A DNA stretch of 64,000 nt. Origin: Pedobacter ginsengisoli (GTDB taxonomy: Bacteria > Bacteroidota > Bacteroidia > Sphingobacteriales > Sphingobacteriaceae). Within the stretch, counting starts at the first letter, position 1. Each line of letters opens with the position of its first letter. The notes under the pieces are model-generated. The model saw only the letters and a program-made list of their open reading frames with translations. It did not search any database and had not been told where the DNA came from. This document shows positions 8,449 through 17,531 of this stretch, piece by piece. The DNA lies in contig NZ_JASSYX010000002.1 of NCBI RefSeq assembly GCF_030244015.1, positions 434,001-498,000 of the forward strand, given 5' to 3'. The translations under genes were made by a program, and so were the position numbers.

Positions 8449-8494
8449 ACCAGTTTATACCCCAGACCAGGTATTTGAGCCTAAAAATTTATCA

Positions 8495-10057
8495 ATGAAA
8501 AATAGCCTTTTAAAAAGATATGCGATCTGTTCAGTATTCCTGACCTGCTTTTTGTTTAGCGGATGCAAAAAGAATAAGCCAGACAAAGATCCCGAAGCTC
8601 CGCAAAATACCAAACAAACCCCTACAACAAACAGGGTTGAATTAACTAATGACTCCTTATTTCTTTATGCAAAAGAAGTTTATTTCTGGAATGAAGCCTT
8701 ACCAACATATGACGCATTTGAGCCAAGGCAATATGGCTCAGGAAGCGGGACTGATTTAGTTAAATACGAGACTAACTTGTACAATATAGTCAAAACTTCA
8801 AAATCCCCTGACTATTTAAACAACGTACCTTATCCAAAGTATTCGTACATTTTTGATAAAACTGATAAAAATCCGAGTGAAAGTGCTCCTGCTGCAAGTT
8901 CTTCAGTCGATTTAGAAGGAAATGGGAATGATGTTGGGTTAAGGTTTGGGTATTTTGGCACTAACTCGGGTTATTCAATTTTTGTTACAGCAGTTTATCC
9001 CAATTCACCTGCGGCTCAGTCCGGCTTTACAAGAGGTGATGAAATTCTGGAGATCAATGGCAAGACTTATGGAACTAATTTTAATGCGGAAATAGATGAT
9101 ATCGAAGGAGCGGTTGCAGGGGCCAGTATAATACTTAAAGGATTAAAAGCCGGGGTTACTTTTACCAAGACCCTTAACAAGGGTGTTTATTCAAGTAGTC
9201 CGATCTATAAAAATACAGTATTCACAGCCGGGGTCAAGAATATTGGCTACCTGGCTTATGCACGTTTCTCAAACCAGGTAAATTCTGAAAGTGCTTTAAC
9301 AAATGTATTCTCCGACTTTGCTGCTAAAGGGGTAACTGATCTGATTATCGATCTAAGATACAATGGTGGCGGCTATATCAGCACGGCACAGCACCTTATT
9401 AATCTGATTGCTCCATCTGGTACTTCAGGTGTTATGTTTACTGAGCATTATAATTCAACTATGCAAAGTAAAAAAGCTACAATTTTAAAAAATCAACCAG
9501 CAATTAATGATCAGGGACTGGTCGTCGGAACTTATTTTGATGAAGATTATTCGGTTAGTGGCAATACAACCACCTTTCAAAAAACCGGAAGTTTAACAGG
9601 TGTTAGAAATGTGGTATTTATTGTTGAAAGATACACCGCTTCTGCAAGTGAACTGGTGATAAATAGTTTAAAACCTTATATGAACGTTAAACTGGTTGGA
9701 GAGGCGTCATATGGAAAACCAGTCGGATTTTTTCCCATTACTTTGGAAAACAAATATGAGGTGTACTTTTCAATGTTTGAAACAAAAAACTCTAAAGGAG
9801 AAGGGGGTTATTATAATGGGATGATTCCTGATGTTTCTGCCGGAGAATTTGCTAATGATGTAATGTACGATTTTGGGAACGCCAATGACAACTGTACAGC
9901 AAAAGCCATTAACCTTTTAGCTCCGGGAGTTACAGTTACAGGTCAGGCAAAGATAGCAGCTGCACAGAAAAGATCAACTTCAGTTTCTTTGCAGGCTATT
10001 GGGGACAGGGCAAACAATGAATTTGTAGGTATGATAGAGAACCGAAAATCTAAATAA
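8495..10057 (+). CDS. S41 family (C-terminal processing type) peptidase lipoprotein
   Basis: The signal peptide ends in a lipobox with Cys24 (LFSGCKK), so the protein is probably anchored to the outer membrane. A PDZ domain begins near residue 157 (TAVYPNSPAAQSGFTRGDEI). The S41 core follows, with LIIDLRYNGGGY, the nucleophile serine in TASASELV near residue 383 and the catalytic lysine in SYGKPVGF near 408. Length (520 aa) suits the Bacteroidota lipoprotein branch. It probably degrades or processes envelope proteins. It ends 3 bp from the convergent M28 gene. Confidence 0.92.
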   Translation: MKNSLLKRYAICSVFLTCFLFSGCKKNKPDKDPEAPQNTKQTPTTNRVELTNDSLFLYAKEVYFWNEALPTYDAFEPRQYGSGSGTDLVKYETNLYNIVKTSKSPDYLNNVPYPKYSYIFDKTDKNPSESAPAASSSVDLEGNGNDVGLRFGYFGTNSGYSIFVTAVYPNSPAAQSGFTRGDEILEINGKTYGTNFNAEIDDIEGAVAGASIILKGLKAGVTFTKTLNKGVYSSSPIYKNTVFTAGVKNIGYLAYARFSNQVNSESALTNVFSDFAAKGVTDLIIDLRYNGGGYISTAQHLINLIAPSGTSGVMFTEHYNSTMQSKKATILKNQPAINDQGLVVGTYFDEDYSVSGNTTTFQKTGSLTGVRNVVFIVERYTASASELVINSLKPYMNVKLVGEASYGKPVGFFPITLENKYEVYFSMFETKNSKGEGGYYNGMIPDVSAGEFANDVMYDFGNANDNCTAKAINLLAPGVTVTGQAKIAAAQKRSTSVSLQAIGDRANNEFVGMIENRKSK

Positions 10058-10060
10058 TCA

Positions 10061-10996
10061 CTACTGTTTCATCAGTTTTTTTTCGTTCATCACCGATTTT
10101 ATATAAAGCTGATGATCCAATCTCCCTGCGATTTCAAGAATCGCATTGCTGGCATTAGTAAAAAAAGACGGATTAATGTTTTTAAATTCATCACTGGCCT
10201 TGTGGTAATCTTTATGGTCCTCTACTCCAAAATAGATAAATGGAATGTCTTTGTTATTAAATGCTGAATGATCGCTTTGATCGGTCCAGTCATCGCGACC
10301 TGTTTTGGGGTCGTCATGACCTAAAAGTACCTTTATCTTAGCATTGTTACTGAAAACAAATGGCCTTAACTGTGGATATTTAAACGTACCACAGGCATAA
10401 AGTTCTCCTTTGTCATTATGGCTTACCATATCGAGATTTATGTTGAGCTTGATCTTGTTTAGTGGTACAGGAGGATTAGCAATAAAGTTCTTAGAACCCT
10501 GCAGGCCCATCTCCTCTGCATCAAAGGCAGCAAAAATTAATGTATGGTCAGGTTTGTTTTTTTTGAAATGCGCAGCGAGCATTAATAAAGCAGCCACGCC
10601 CGAAGCATTGTCATCTGCGCCATTGTAAATTTGATCATTTATGATTCCAATATGATCATAGTGAGCCGATATTACGACAATGTTTTCGCTTTTCCCTGCA
10701 ATGTATGCGAGCAGGTTTTTTCCGTTAACATTAACGCCCTTGTTATTTTTAAAAGAAAATGGGACTTCATAACCTGGAACAGCCGGTACAGGTGCCAATC
10801 CAATATTTTTAAACCGGTTTGCAATATATATGCGAGCCATTTCGGCTCCTTTAGTCCCTGTTTTTCTTCCTTCATAAACATCCGAGGACAATATTTCTAC
10901 GTCTTTAAGCAGCTGACTCCCAGCTTGGGCATCGGTATTTTTGACAGAAGTACAGCTTAACATTAAGCTTAGAGGTATCAACAGGTAAAATTTCAT
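10061..10996 (-). CDS. M28 family zinc aminopeptidase, lipoprotein
   Basis: A lipobox (LMLSCTS, Cys15) shows export and lipid anchoring. The five zinc ligands of the M28 co-catalytic site are visible in order: SAHYDHIG, NGADDNASG, the glutamate pair in FDAEEMG, NLDMVSH, and the histidine of DHSAFN, between residues about 110 and 243. Members are usually exo-aminopeptidases that trim peptides outside the inner membrane. The gene is convergent with the S41 peptidase gene, and the two may both serve extracellular protein breakdown. Confidence 0.92.
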   Translation of the reverse strand: MKFYLLIPLSLMLSCTSVKNTDAQAGSQLLKDVEILSSDVYEGRKTGTKGAEMARIYIANRFKNIGLAPVPAVPGYEVPFSFKNNKGVNVNGKNLLAYIAGKSENIVVISAHYDHIGIINDQIYNGADDNASGVAALLMLAAHFKKNKPDHTLIFAAFDAEEMGLQGSKNFIANPPVPLNKIKLNINLDMVSHNDKGELYACGTFKYPQLRPFVFSNNAKIKVLLGHDDPKTGRDDWTDQSDHSAFNNKDIPFIYFGVEDHKDYHKASDEFKNINPSFFTNASNAILEIAGRLDHQLYIKSVMNEKKLMKQ

Positions 10997-11140
10997 TTTA
11001 TTGCTTTTGTTCTGGATGATATATGCTACGGTAAAGATATGGAACGATACGGCGACATTGTAATAAAACTGTGAATCTTTTATAACTCTTTACATCCCCT
11101 ATTGCTATTTAGATAGTTTTAATGCATATTTAAGTAACAA

Positions 11141-11419
11141 ATGCACCACCATATGTTAGGGGAATTAATACAGAAAGAATCGATAGAGGTCAATAAAATC
11201 ATACCTGCTGATCAAAATCATACAGAAGAATTAAGGAATAAATTAAACTCCGCCCAGCGATTGGGTAACGAATTTAAATCCAAAGCAGACATCACATTCA
11301 ATACGAGTGAAGGCGCGAAAACGGTAAGTACTACCGTATGGTCGGTAACCGAGAAATATCTTCAATTGAAGAATGGAATACACATTCCTTTGAATAGCCT
11401 GATAGATATTGACTTCTAA
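11141..11419 (+). CDS. Small hypothetical protein
   Basis: This 92-aa protein is unrecognised. It has a charged helical N-terminal half (ELRNKLNSAQRLGNEFKSKA) and a beta-rich C-terminal half (TVWSVTEKYLQLKNGIHIP) with no signal peptide. The last part could be a small PilZ- or SH3-like barrel, but I cannot support that. Start may be Met1 or Met5. Codon use is like that of its neighbours, and the gene stands alone. Confidence 0.6.
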   Translation: MHHHMLGELIQKESIEVNKIIPADQNHTEELRNKLNSAQRLGNEFKSKADITFNTSEGAKTVSTTVWSVTEKYLQLKNGIHIPLNSLIDIDF

Positions 11420-11557
11420 AATTTCTACAGGTCAGACCATAACAGTACGGGTTGCCACCGAAAGATTATTTGGATAATATTGGGTTTAGAACCAAATAGT
11501 CTGTCATGCCACATAACGCTGAGACCGTACATCAACATTTCTTGCAGGCAGAGTTTT

Positions 11558-11582
11558 CATGCCGTTTTCTGAAACCGGCATG
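11558..11582. repeat. Inverted repeat upstream of the GH99-like gene
   Basis: CATGCCGTTT TCTG AAACCGGCATG is a near-perfect stem with a 4-nt loop, 22 bp before the GH99-like start. No T-run follows, so it is not a terminator. It could be an operator or a 5'-UTR stem-loop. Confidence 0.5.
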
Positions 11583-11604
11583 TTATGAAGGCTCCATTAA
11601 TTAG

Positions 11605-12819
11605 ATGATGAACAATAAGACAATGAGATTAATCGCATTACTAGCCATCTGCCTCTTTATCTGTGGCTGCAGCCCGATAATACACAAAAGTGTTGCTCAG
11701 AAAAAGGAGAATTACGACGTTGCGGCGTTTTACTGGCCAGCATATCATTATGAACCAAAAGCTGAATTCCTGTTTCCCGATAAAAGGGGCGAATGGGAAA
11801 TCATTTATAAATCGACACCTAAAGAACCTGGACACGCACAGCCAAAAGTTCCAATGTGGGGCTATCTGGATGAGGCCAGTCCAAAAGATATGGATAAAAA
11901 GATCAGTGCTGCGGTCGACCACGGCGTCAATACATTCATATTCGACTGGTACTGGTATAATGGGGAGCCTTTCCTGGAAGATTGTATCAATAACGGCTTT
12001 TTAAAAGCAAACAAAGGCCGCATGAAATTTTACCTGATGTGGGCCAACCACGATGCGACAACTTATTGGGCAAAAGATAATCCCAGGAAAGATTCGGTAA
12101 TCTGGAAGGGCGCAGTAGACCGTAAGCAGTTTGACATAGTAGTCGGCCGTGTGATCAGCAAATATTTTAAAGATCCTTCTTATTATAAGATCAATGGAGC
12201 TCCGGTGTTCTGTATCTATGAACTGCATACGCTGATCGCCGGATTGGGTGGCGCAGAGCAAACTAAGGAGGCGCTCAATTATTTTAGAAAGAAAACAATA
12301 GAAGCCGGTTTTCCGGGACTGCATTTGCAGGGAATCCTTTGGCAAGCATTGCCTTCAACTATCGCTGGTGTACCAGGTGAAAAAATAGAGACACAAAACA
12401 AGGTGATGGAATACTTTGGGTTTAACAGTCTGACAAACTATTGCTGGGCGCACCTGCAGAACCCTGACGGCGATTACGAAAAATGGGCTGACCTCTCTAC
12501 CAATATGTGGGAGGGATTCAGTAAAGATTTTACCATTCCGTATTTTCCCAATCTTACCATAAGCTGGGATGCCAATCCAAGATTTCCCTTTAAAACCGGA
12601 TATATCAATAACTCTTCCCCGGCGAAGTTCTCGAAGTATGTAGAAAAAGCAAAGGCTTTTACCGATGCACACCCCGGTCAACCCAAAATAATTACGGTCA
12701 ATGCATGGAACGAGTGGTCAGAGGGAAGCTATCTCGAACCAGATACTCTTCATAAAATGGGTTACCTGGAAGTTATGAAGAAAGCATTTATTCGCCCAGC
12801 CGCTGACATGCAAAAATGA
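11605..12819 (+). CDS. GH99-like / WbsX family secreted lipoprotein
   Basis: The N-terminus is a lipoprotein signal (ICLFICGCSP). The mature part matches the GH99-like WbsX fold: FYWPAYHY near the start, YWYNGEPFLEDC in the middle and NAWNEWSEGSYLEPD near the C-terminus, which carries family-typical acidic residues. GH99 proper cleaves alpha-mannosides inside glycans, while WbsX proteins are found in polysaccharide synthesis; the lipoprotein signal favours an extracellular glycosidase. The start is ATG 11605 or the adjacent ATG 11608. No sugar genes adjoin it, but a related family member lies at 34529. Confidence 0.8.
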   Translation: MMNNKTMRLIALLAICLFICGCSPIIHKSVAQKKENYDVAAFYWPAYHYEPKAEFLFPDKRGEWEIIYKSTPKEPGHAQPKVPMWGYLDEASPKDMDKKISAAVDHGVNTFIFDWYWYNGEPFLEDCINNGFLKANKGRMKFYLMWANHDATTYWAKDNPRKDSVIWKGAVDRKQFDIVVGRVISKYFKDPSYYKINGAPVFCIYELHTLIAGLGGAEQTKEALNYFRKKTIEAGFPGLHLQGILWQALPSTIAGVPGEKIETQNKVMEYFGFNSLTNYCWAHLQNPDGDYEKWADLSTNMWEGFSKDFTIPYFPNLTISWDANPRFPFKTGYINNSSPAKFSKYVEKAKAFTDAHPGQPKIITVNAWNEWSEGSYLEPDTLHKMGYLEVMKKAFIRPAADMQK

Positions 12820-12884
12820 CAGCGGGAATCCGGCGGCAGGGCAATAAACAACGAACCTGCGAAATTCTATTTTTGATGTCCCAA

Positions 12885-12922
12885 AATAAAAAAGATTGAG
12901 TACCCGCTCAATCTTTTTTATT
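12885..12922. terminator. Bidirectional terminator between GH99-like gene and rpoD
   Basis: A perfect 16-bp inverted repeat (centre GATTGAG TACCCG CTCAATC) is flanked by A-runs and T-runs so that both strands end in U-rich RNA. It serves both convergent genes. Confidence 0.85.
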
Positions 12923-12962
12923 ATGATCTTACCGTTCCGCTAACGGAGGGGAAGAATATATT

Positions 12963-13823
12963 TTATCCTAAATATGATTTTAATATTTTGCTCCTTGAGG
13001 TATGGCGCAGACGCTGCAGCGCTTTGTCCTTTATCTGGCGAACACGTTCACGGGTTAAATTAAATTTTTCACCAATCTCTTCAAGAGACAAAGGATGATT
13101 TGTACTTAAACCAAAGAACAGCACAATGATCTCACGCTCACGTTCAGTCAAAGTAGACAAAGAACGTTTGATCTCCTCAGAAAGAGATTCGTTGATCAGA
13201 CTGCTGTCAGTATTTGGCTCGTGGTTTTCCAGTACATCTAATAAAGTGTTTTCTTCACCCTGAACAAAAGGCGCATCCATAGATACATGTCGCCCAGAAT
13301 TGCTCAGCGTATCAGATATCTTATCAACTGTGGTTTCTAAAATGTCGGCCAGTTCTTCCGGAGAAGGTTCGCGCTCATATTCCTGCTCCAGCTTGGAAAA
13401 TGCTTTACTGATTTTACTCAAAGAGCCTACCTGATTTAAAGGTAAACGTACAATGCGGCTTTGCTCAGCAATTGCCTGTAAAATAGATTGACGAATCCAC
13501 CAAACTGCATAAGAGATGAACTTAAAACCCTTGGTTTCATCAAAACGCTTTGCTGCTTTAATCAAACCCAGGTTACCTTCGTTAATTAAATCTCCCAGAG
13601 TTAATCCTTGATTTTGATATTGTTTAGCAACAGAGACCACAAAGCGAAGGTTGGTTTTAGTTAAACGTTCCAGTGCGGCCTGATCCCCCTCGCGTATTTT
13701 TCTTGCTAATATTACTTCTTCTTCTGCGGTAATTAAATCTACTTTGCCAATCTCGTGAAGATATTTGTCAAGGGACTGACTTTCGCGATTGGTAATCGAT
13801 TGCGTGATTTTGAGTTGTCTCAT
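12963..13823 (-). CDS. rpoD: Housekeeping RNA polymerase sigma factor RpoD/SigA
   Basis: The 286-aa protein has regions 1.2 to 4.2 but lacks region 1.1, the short primary sigma form of Bacteroidota. Region 2 contains [17 protein letters not shown] and [16 protein letters not shown], region 3 begins at [11 protein letters not shown], and region 4.2 has the helix-turn-helix [20 protein letters not shown]. It directs most transcription from the TAnnTTTG-type promoters seen through the window. A -7 box lies upstream at 13861. Confidence 0.96.
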   Translation of the reverse strand: MRQLKITQSITNRESQSLDKYLHEIGKVDLITAEEEVILARKIREGDQAALERLTKTNLRFVVSVAKQYQNQGLTLGDLINEGNLGLIKAAKRFDETKGFKFISYAVWWIRQSILQAIAEQSRIVRLPLNQVGSLSKISKAFSKLEQEYEREPSPEELADILETTVDKISDTLSNSGRHVSMDAPFVQGEENTLLDVLENHEPNTDSSLINESLSEEIKRSLSTLTEREREIIVLFFGLSTNHPLSLEEIGEKFNLTRERVRQIKDKALQRLRHTSRSKILKSYLG

Positions 13824-13860
13824 TTATATGCTTTGGTACTCGTTATGTGTCTTGAACGTG

Positions 13861-13868
13861 CAAAAGTA
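13861..13868 (-). promoter_or_regulatory. Putative rpoD -7 promoter element
   Basis: CAAAAGTA on the plus strand reads TACTTTTG on the minus strand, an exact TAnnTTTG match about 38 bp before the rpoD ATG. No clear -33 box is seen. Confidence 0.5.
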
Positions 13869-14170
13869 AGGATTTAATGGCAATTAGAAAAGATAAATTA
13901 CTGAAAACGTTACACTTTACACCTGTTATTTATACAATATTTTAACAGCAAAAATTATTCCAAAGTACTTTTGTCAGTATCTTTGGAGATGTATCGCAAA
14001 ACAGGATTTTATTATTGAATAACAATATGTATATTGTGTTTTGCAATAATAATCGATATCGATGGATGCCGAAATAAATGTTTGTCTTCATGATGTCAGG
14101 AAATAAAACAGAAGAAAGCAATTTAAAAGTGTCAAAACAGCACAATAACTGACCTGTAATTAAACTCTAT
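13869..14170. other. rpoD/XRE intergenic region with nested palindromes
   Basis: No gene is visible. The stretch holds GCAAAACA (13996-14003) and its complement TGTTTTGC (14037-14044), which enclose CAATATGTATATTG (14023-14036). A perfect 12-bp palindrome ATCGATATCGAT follows at 14052-14063. These are candidate operator sites for the small XRE regulator that follows. A 67-codon reverse frame here looks like chance. Confidence 0.5.
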
Positions 14171-14374
14171 ATGCCAATAATTATAAATCTGGATGTAATG
14201 CTCGCAAAAAGAAAAATGTCCTTAACCGAGCTTAGTATAAGGGTAGGAGTAACTATGTCTAATCTTTCAATATTAAAAACGGGGAAAGCTAAAGCAGTCA
14301 GACTGGAAACTATGGATGCCATATGCCGTGTTTTGGACTGTCAGCCTGGAGATATTTTAGAGTTTCGAAGGTAA
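14171..14374 (+). CDS. Small XRE/Cro-C1 family regulator
   Basis: The 67-aa protein is a single helix-turn-helix domain of the YozG-like type: LDVMLAKRKMSLTELSIRVG, then VTMSNLSILKTGKAKAVRLE and a conserved ending LDCQPGDILEF. Such stand-alone domains bind short palindromes as dimers, and several palindromes lie in the 300 bp upstream. Targets and signal are unknown. It converges on the YegP-type gene across that gene's terminator. Confidence 0.9.
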   Translation: MPIIINLDVMLAKRKMSLTELSIRVGVTMSNLSILKTGKAKAVRLETMDAICRVLDCQPGDILEFRR

Positions 14375-14384
14375 AGCGCAATCA

Positions 14385-14429
14385 TAAAAAAAAAGCCTGT
14401 TAACAACTGAAATGCTACTTAACAGGCTT
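14385..14429 (-). terminator. Terminator of the YegP-type gene
   Basis: AAGCCTGTTAA pairs with TTAACAGGCTT (11 bp), and on the minus strand the stem runs into a nine-T tract. Its orientation fits the YegP-type gene ending at 14451; on the plus strand there is no T-run. Confidence 0.75.
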
Positions 14430-14450
14430 AAATGATTTATTATTTATGAA

Positions 14451-14780
14451 TTAAGTCAAATCCGAGGTTTCCGCATCAGGAGCATTCTTTTTAACCGACT
14501 CAATACCATTATCCCTGCTTGCCTCACTTTCATACATTTCGCTATTACCAATAATTTGTCCGTTGGAAGCTTTTAAATTGAAGTATGGTTTGCCATTGGA
14601 GGAGGTTTTCTTTTCGTAATTGCCGTCTACCGGAGCATTTTTTTTCACCGATTCTATGCCGTTTGTACAGCCGCTTTTACTGGAATATCCCTCACTCGTT
14701 AAAATTACCTGTCCATTTCCTGCCTTTAAATTGAACTGGAACTCGCCATTCTTTCTGGTTGTGATTTCAAATTTGCCCAT
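14451..14780 (-). CDS. YegP family (DUF1508) protein
   Basis: Two tandem DUF1508 repeats are seen in 109 aa, each with a beta hairpin and a closing NGIESVKKNAP: GEFQFNLKAGNGQVILTSE in the first and GKPYFNLKASNGQIIGNSE in the second. YegP-type proteins are small, cytoplasmic and of unknown function, with some reported links to stress. It stands alone, with its own terminator downstream. Confidence 0.92.
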   Translation of the reverse strand: MGKFEITTRKNGEFQFNLKAGNGQVILTSEGYSSKSGCTNGIESVKKNAPVDGNYEKKTSSNGKPYFNLKASNGQIIGNSEMYESEASRDNGIESVKKNAPDAETSDLT

Positions 14781-14869
14781 AATCTTTTTAATTTAGTTTT
14801 ATAAATAGAATCTTATTTAATTCAATTTATAAAAAACTAAACAAAACCAAATAATAATTATTTTTTTGT

Positions 14870-15718
14870 TTACGAAGCAGTGATGCGCGCCAAATCAAAA
14901 GTTTGGTCCAATCTTATTCCCTTTTCCGTTTGCTGTAAAGTACAGCATTCATTAACAGCATCATGCTCGAGATAAAGAATATATCCATTGTCTGCAGCTT
15001 CCTGTAAAAAAGACCGTTTTTCTTTTAAAGTCTGCAGCGGGAACATATCATACGCCATTACATAAGGTAAGGGGATATGTCCGACGGAAGGCAGCAGATC
15101 AGCCATGTAAACAATTGTCTTGTCCTTATACCGGATTTGTGGCAACATCATCGCGTCGGTATGCCCATAAACAAAGCGGATATTGATACCTTCATGAAAT
15201 TGAACCCCATCAGTATCCTCAACAAACCTAAGCTGACCACTTTCCTGAATGGGCAAAATATTATCTTTTAAAAAAGAAGCTTTTTCTCTTTCATTTGGAT
15301 GGACAGCCCAGTCCCAGTGTTTTTTGTTACTCCAGTAAAATGCATTTTTAAATGCCGGCCTGAGTTTGTCGCCGATGCGTACTATGGCCCCGCCACAATG
15401 GTCAAAATGCAAATGCGTCAAAAAGACATCAGTAATGTCATCCTTGCTGAATCCTTTTGATGCAAGCGATTTATCCAGTGTATCATTACCGTGCAGATAA
15501 TAATGGCTCAAAAATTTCTCATCCTGTTTATCGCCGATACCAGTATCAATTAAGATCAGCCGGTCCCCATCCTCAATGAGTAAACACCGCATGGCCCAGG
15601 TGCACATATTATTTGCATCTGCCGGATTGCTGCGCTGCCATAAAGATTTGGGAACCACGCCAAACATAGCGCCGCCATCGAGTTTAAAAAGTCCGGTCTC
15701 AATTGTATGTAAATTCAT
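14870..15718 (-). CDS. MBL-fold metallo-hydrolase
   Basis: The metallo-beta-lactamase fold is shown by the metal-binding motif HLHFDHCGG near residue 100, an upstream strand LILIDTGIGD, a third ligand region FVYGHTDAMM, and MADLLPS further on. Length (282 aa) and the start MNLHTIETGLFKLDGGAMFG resemble the lactonase/quinolone-hydrolase-like subgroup of cytoplasmic MBL enzymes. The substrate cannot be told from sequence. It lies downstream of lpdA but is separated from it by a strong terminator. Confidence 0.9.
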   Translation of the reverse strand: MNLHTIETGLFKLDGGAMFGVVPKSLWQRSNPADANNMCTWAMRCLLIEDGDRLILIDTGIGDKQDEKFLSHYYLHGNDTLDKSLASKGFSKDDITDVFLTHLHFDHCGGAIVRIGDKLRPAFKNAFYWSNKKHWDWAVHPNEREKASFLKDNILPIQESGQLRFVEDTDGVQFHEGINIRFVYGHTDAMMLPQIRYKDKTIVYMADLLPSVGHIPLPYVMAYDMFPLQTLKEKRSFLQEAADNGYILYLEHDAVNECCTLQQTEKGIRLDQTFDLARITAS

Positions 15719-15741
15719 ATCTGGAATAAGTAAGCTGTGGT

Positions 15742-15787
15742 AAAACTAATAAAAAAGGCCGCGCAAGCGGCCTTTTTTATTAGTTTT
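15742..15787. terminator. Very strong terminator downstream of lpdA
   Basis: A perfect 21-bp inverted repeat has GCAA as its loop, closed by C-G, which is a GNRA tetraloop (core GGCCGC GCAA GCGGCC). A-runs and T-runs on both sides allow termination in both directions. It separates lpdA from the MBL gene. Confidence 0.9.
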
Positions 15788-15861
15788 TTGGCGGTAATTT
15801 TAGTGCTTGAGAGATGGCATAAGATCAGCGAAAGATGCAGCCATCGGGCAGATCACTAAAA

Positions 15862-17250
15862 TTACAAATGTATCACCTCTCCATACGCATCAGCAGCAGC
15901 TTCCATGATTGCTTCACTCATGGTAGGATGCGGATGTACAGATTTAATCATTTCATGGCCTGTGGTTTCCAGTTTGCGGGCTACAACGATTTCAGCAATC
16001 ATTTCCGTAACATTGGCGCCAATCATGTGCGCACCCAGCAATTCACCATATTTCGCATCAAAGATCAATTTCACGAAACCATCTTTAGCACCCGCCGCGC
16101 TCGCCTTGCCAGATGCGGAAAAAGGAAACTTGCCGATCTTCAGTTCGTAACCCGCTGCTTTCGCGGCTTTTTCCGTATAGCCTACAGAAGCGATCTCAGG
16201 GCTGCAATAGGTACAACCAGGGATGTTGTTGTAATCCAAAGGCTCAGGCTTATGACCAGCTATCTTCTCCACACATATAATGCCTTCCGCAGACGCCACA
16301 TGAGCAAGGGCCTGTCCACCCACAATATCGCCAATGGCATAATATCCTTTTACAGAAGTATTGTAAAATTCGTCCACAACTACTTTACCTTTTTCTGTTT
16401 TGATACCTGTCTCTTCCAGGCCAATGTTTTCGATGTTGGCGACAACACCAGCAGCAGAAAGAACGATATCGCATTCCAGAGTCTGCATGCCCGAAGCAGT
16501 TTTCACCTGGACCTTACAGCCTGCGCCGCTGGTGTCCACAGACTCCACACTGGAAGAAGTCATAATCTCTATGCCTGCTTTTTTGAAGCTGCGCAATAAC
16601 TGTTTCGATACATCCTCATCCTCAACAGGAACCACATTGTCCATGAATTCAACTACGGTAACTTTAGTGCCCAAAGTCGCATAAAAATACGCAAACTCAA
16701 CACCGATAGCTCCGGACCCTACCACTACCATAGATTTAGGCTGTTCAGGCAATACCATCGCCTGTCTGTAACCGATCACTTTTTTGCCGTCCTGTTTCAG
16801 GTTTGGCAATTCCCTTGATCTTCCGCCTGTCGCCAGTATGATACTTGTTGCTGTATATTCCTTAGCGGACCCATCAGCCCCTTTAACTTCAATCTTATTT
16901 CCCGGCTTAACCTTACCGGTACCCATGATCACTTCGATCTTATTCTTTTTCATTAAGAACTGAACGCCTTTGCTCATGCCATCAGCCACTCCGCGGCTGC
17001 GTTTGATCACTGCGGCAAAGTCGGCTTCAGCCTCAGCCGTTTTAATTCCATAATCCGAAGCATGATTGATGTATTCAAAAACCTGCGCGCTTTTCAATAA
17101 AGCTTTAGTGGGGATACAGCCCCAGTTCAGGCATATACCGCCAAGTGATTCACGCTCTACAATTGCAGTTTTCAAACCTAACTGAGAAGCCCTTATTGCA
17201 GCCACATATCCGCCCGGACCGCTGCCAATTACTATTACATCGTAGTTCAT
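15862..17250 (-). CDS. lpdA: Dihydrolipoyl dehydrogenase (E3)
   Basis: This FAD enzyme reoxidises lipoamide in 2-oxo acid dehydrogenase and glycine-cleavage complexes. The FAD-binding GSGPGG (residues 9-14), redox disulfide Cys40-Cys45 (GGICLNWGCIPTKALL), NAD-binding GSGAIGVEFAYF and the C-terminal HPHPTMSE with the catalytic histidine-glutamate pair are all present. The 462-aa form starting MNYDVIVIG at 17250 is chosen; 13 extra upstream codons overlap the promoter region. E1/E2 genes are not nearby. Confidence 0.96.
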   Translation of the reverse strand: MNYDVIVIGSGPGGYVAAIRASQLGLKTAIVERESLGGICLNWGCIPTKALLKSAQVFEYINHASDYGIKTAEAEADFAAVIKRSRGVADGMSKGVQFLMKKNKIEVIMGTGKVKPGNKIEVKGADGSAKEYTATSIILATGGRSRELPNLKQDGKKVIGYRQAMVLPEQPKSMVVVGSGAIGVEFAYFYATLGTKVTVVEFMDNVVPVEDEDVSKQLLRSFKKAGIEIMTSSSVESVDTSGAGCKVQVKTASGMQTLECDIVLSAAGVVANIENIGLEETGIKTEKGKVVVDEFYNTSVKGYYAIGDIVGGQALAHVASAEGIICVEKIAGHKPEPLDYNNIPGCTYCSPEIASVGYTEKAAKAAGYELKIGKFPFSASGKASAAGAKDGFVKLIFDAKYGELLGAHMIGANVTEMIAEIVVARKLETTGHEMIKSVHPHPTMSEAIMEAAADAYGEVIHL

Positions 17251-17286
17251 ATCTTTAAATAAAGGAATTTTAACTTTAGTCAGCGC

Positions 17287-17294
17287 CAAAATTA
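17287..17294 (-). promoter_or_regulatory. Putative lpdA -7 promoter element
   Basis: CAAAATTA on the plus strand reads TAATTTTG on the minus strand, an exact TAnnTTTG match about 36 bp before the ATG. Confidence 0.45.
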
Positions 17295-17531
17295 ATAAAA
17301 ATGTTTGTTAAACCATGGGCTTTGCGTTTTATGACATACCGCATATCTGCATACCTATATATAATAGTGTACATATTACACTAATCACAAAGAGCTCTGT
17401 AGCCTGGAATGATTACAAATTACTGAAAGGCTGTTGGTTGCAAATATATTTATGGAGTTAAATGTTGAAAAATAGTGCCATTCTTAATAATTATTTAACA
17501 TTGAAACCAAAATCCTGGTTATTTTAATATT
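17295..17531. other. lpdA/receptor intergenic region with an inverted repeat
   Basis: No gene is seen. A perfect inverted repeat TAGTGTA CATAT TACACTA occupies 17365-17383 and could bind a dimeric regulator. The rest is unstructured AT-rich sequence. Confidence 0.45.

Noticed and set aside
13969..13981. Third copy of the CAAAGT palindrome (CAAAGTACTTTTG)
   Set aside because: The half-sites are in the opposite order with no spacer and one extra base, so it does not fit the ACTTTG-N5-CAAAGT pattern.
15835..16599. 254-codon plus-strand frame
   Set aside because: Antisense to lpdA, whose motifs are intact; the antisense product resembles nothing.
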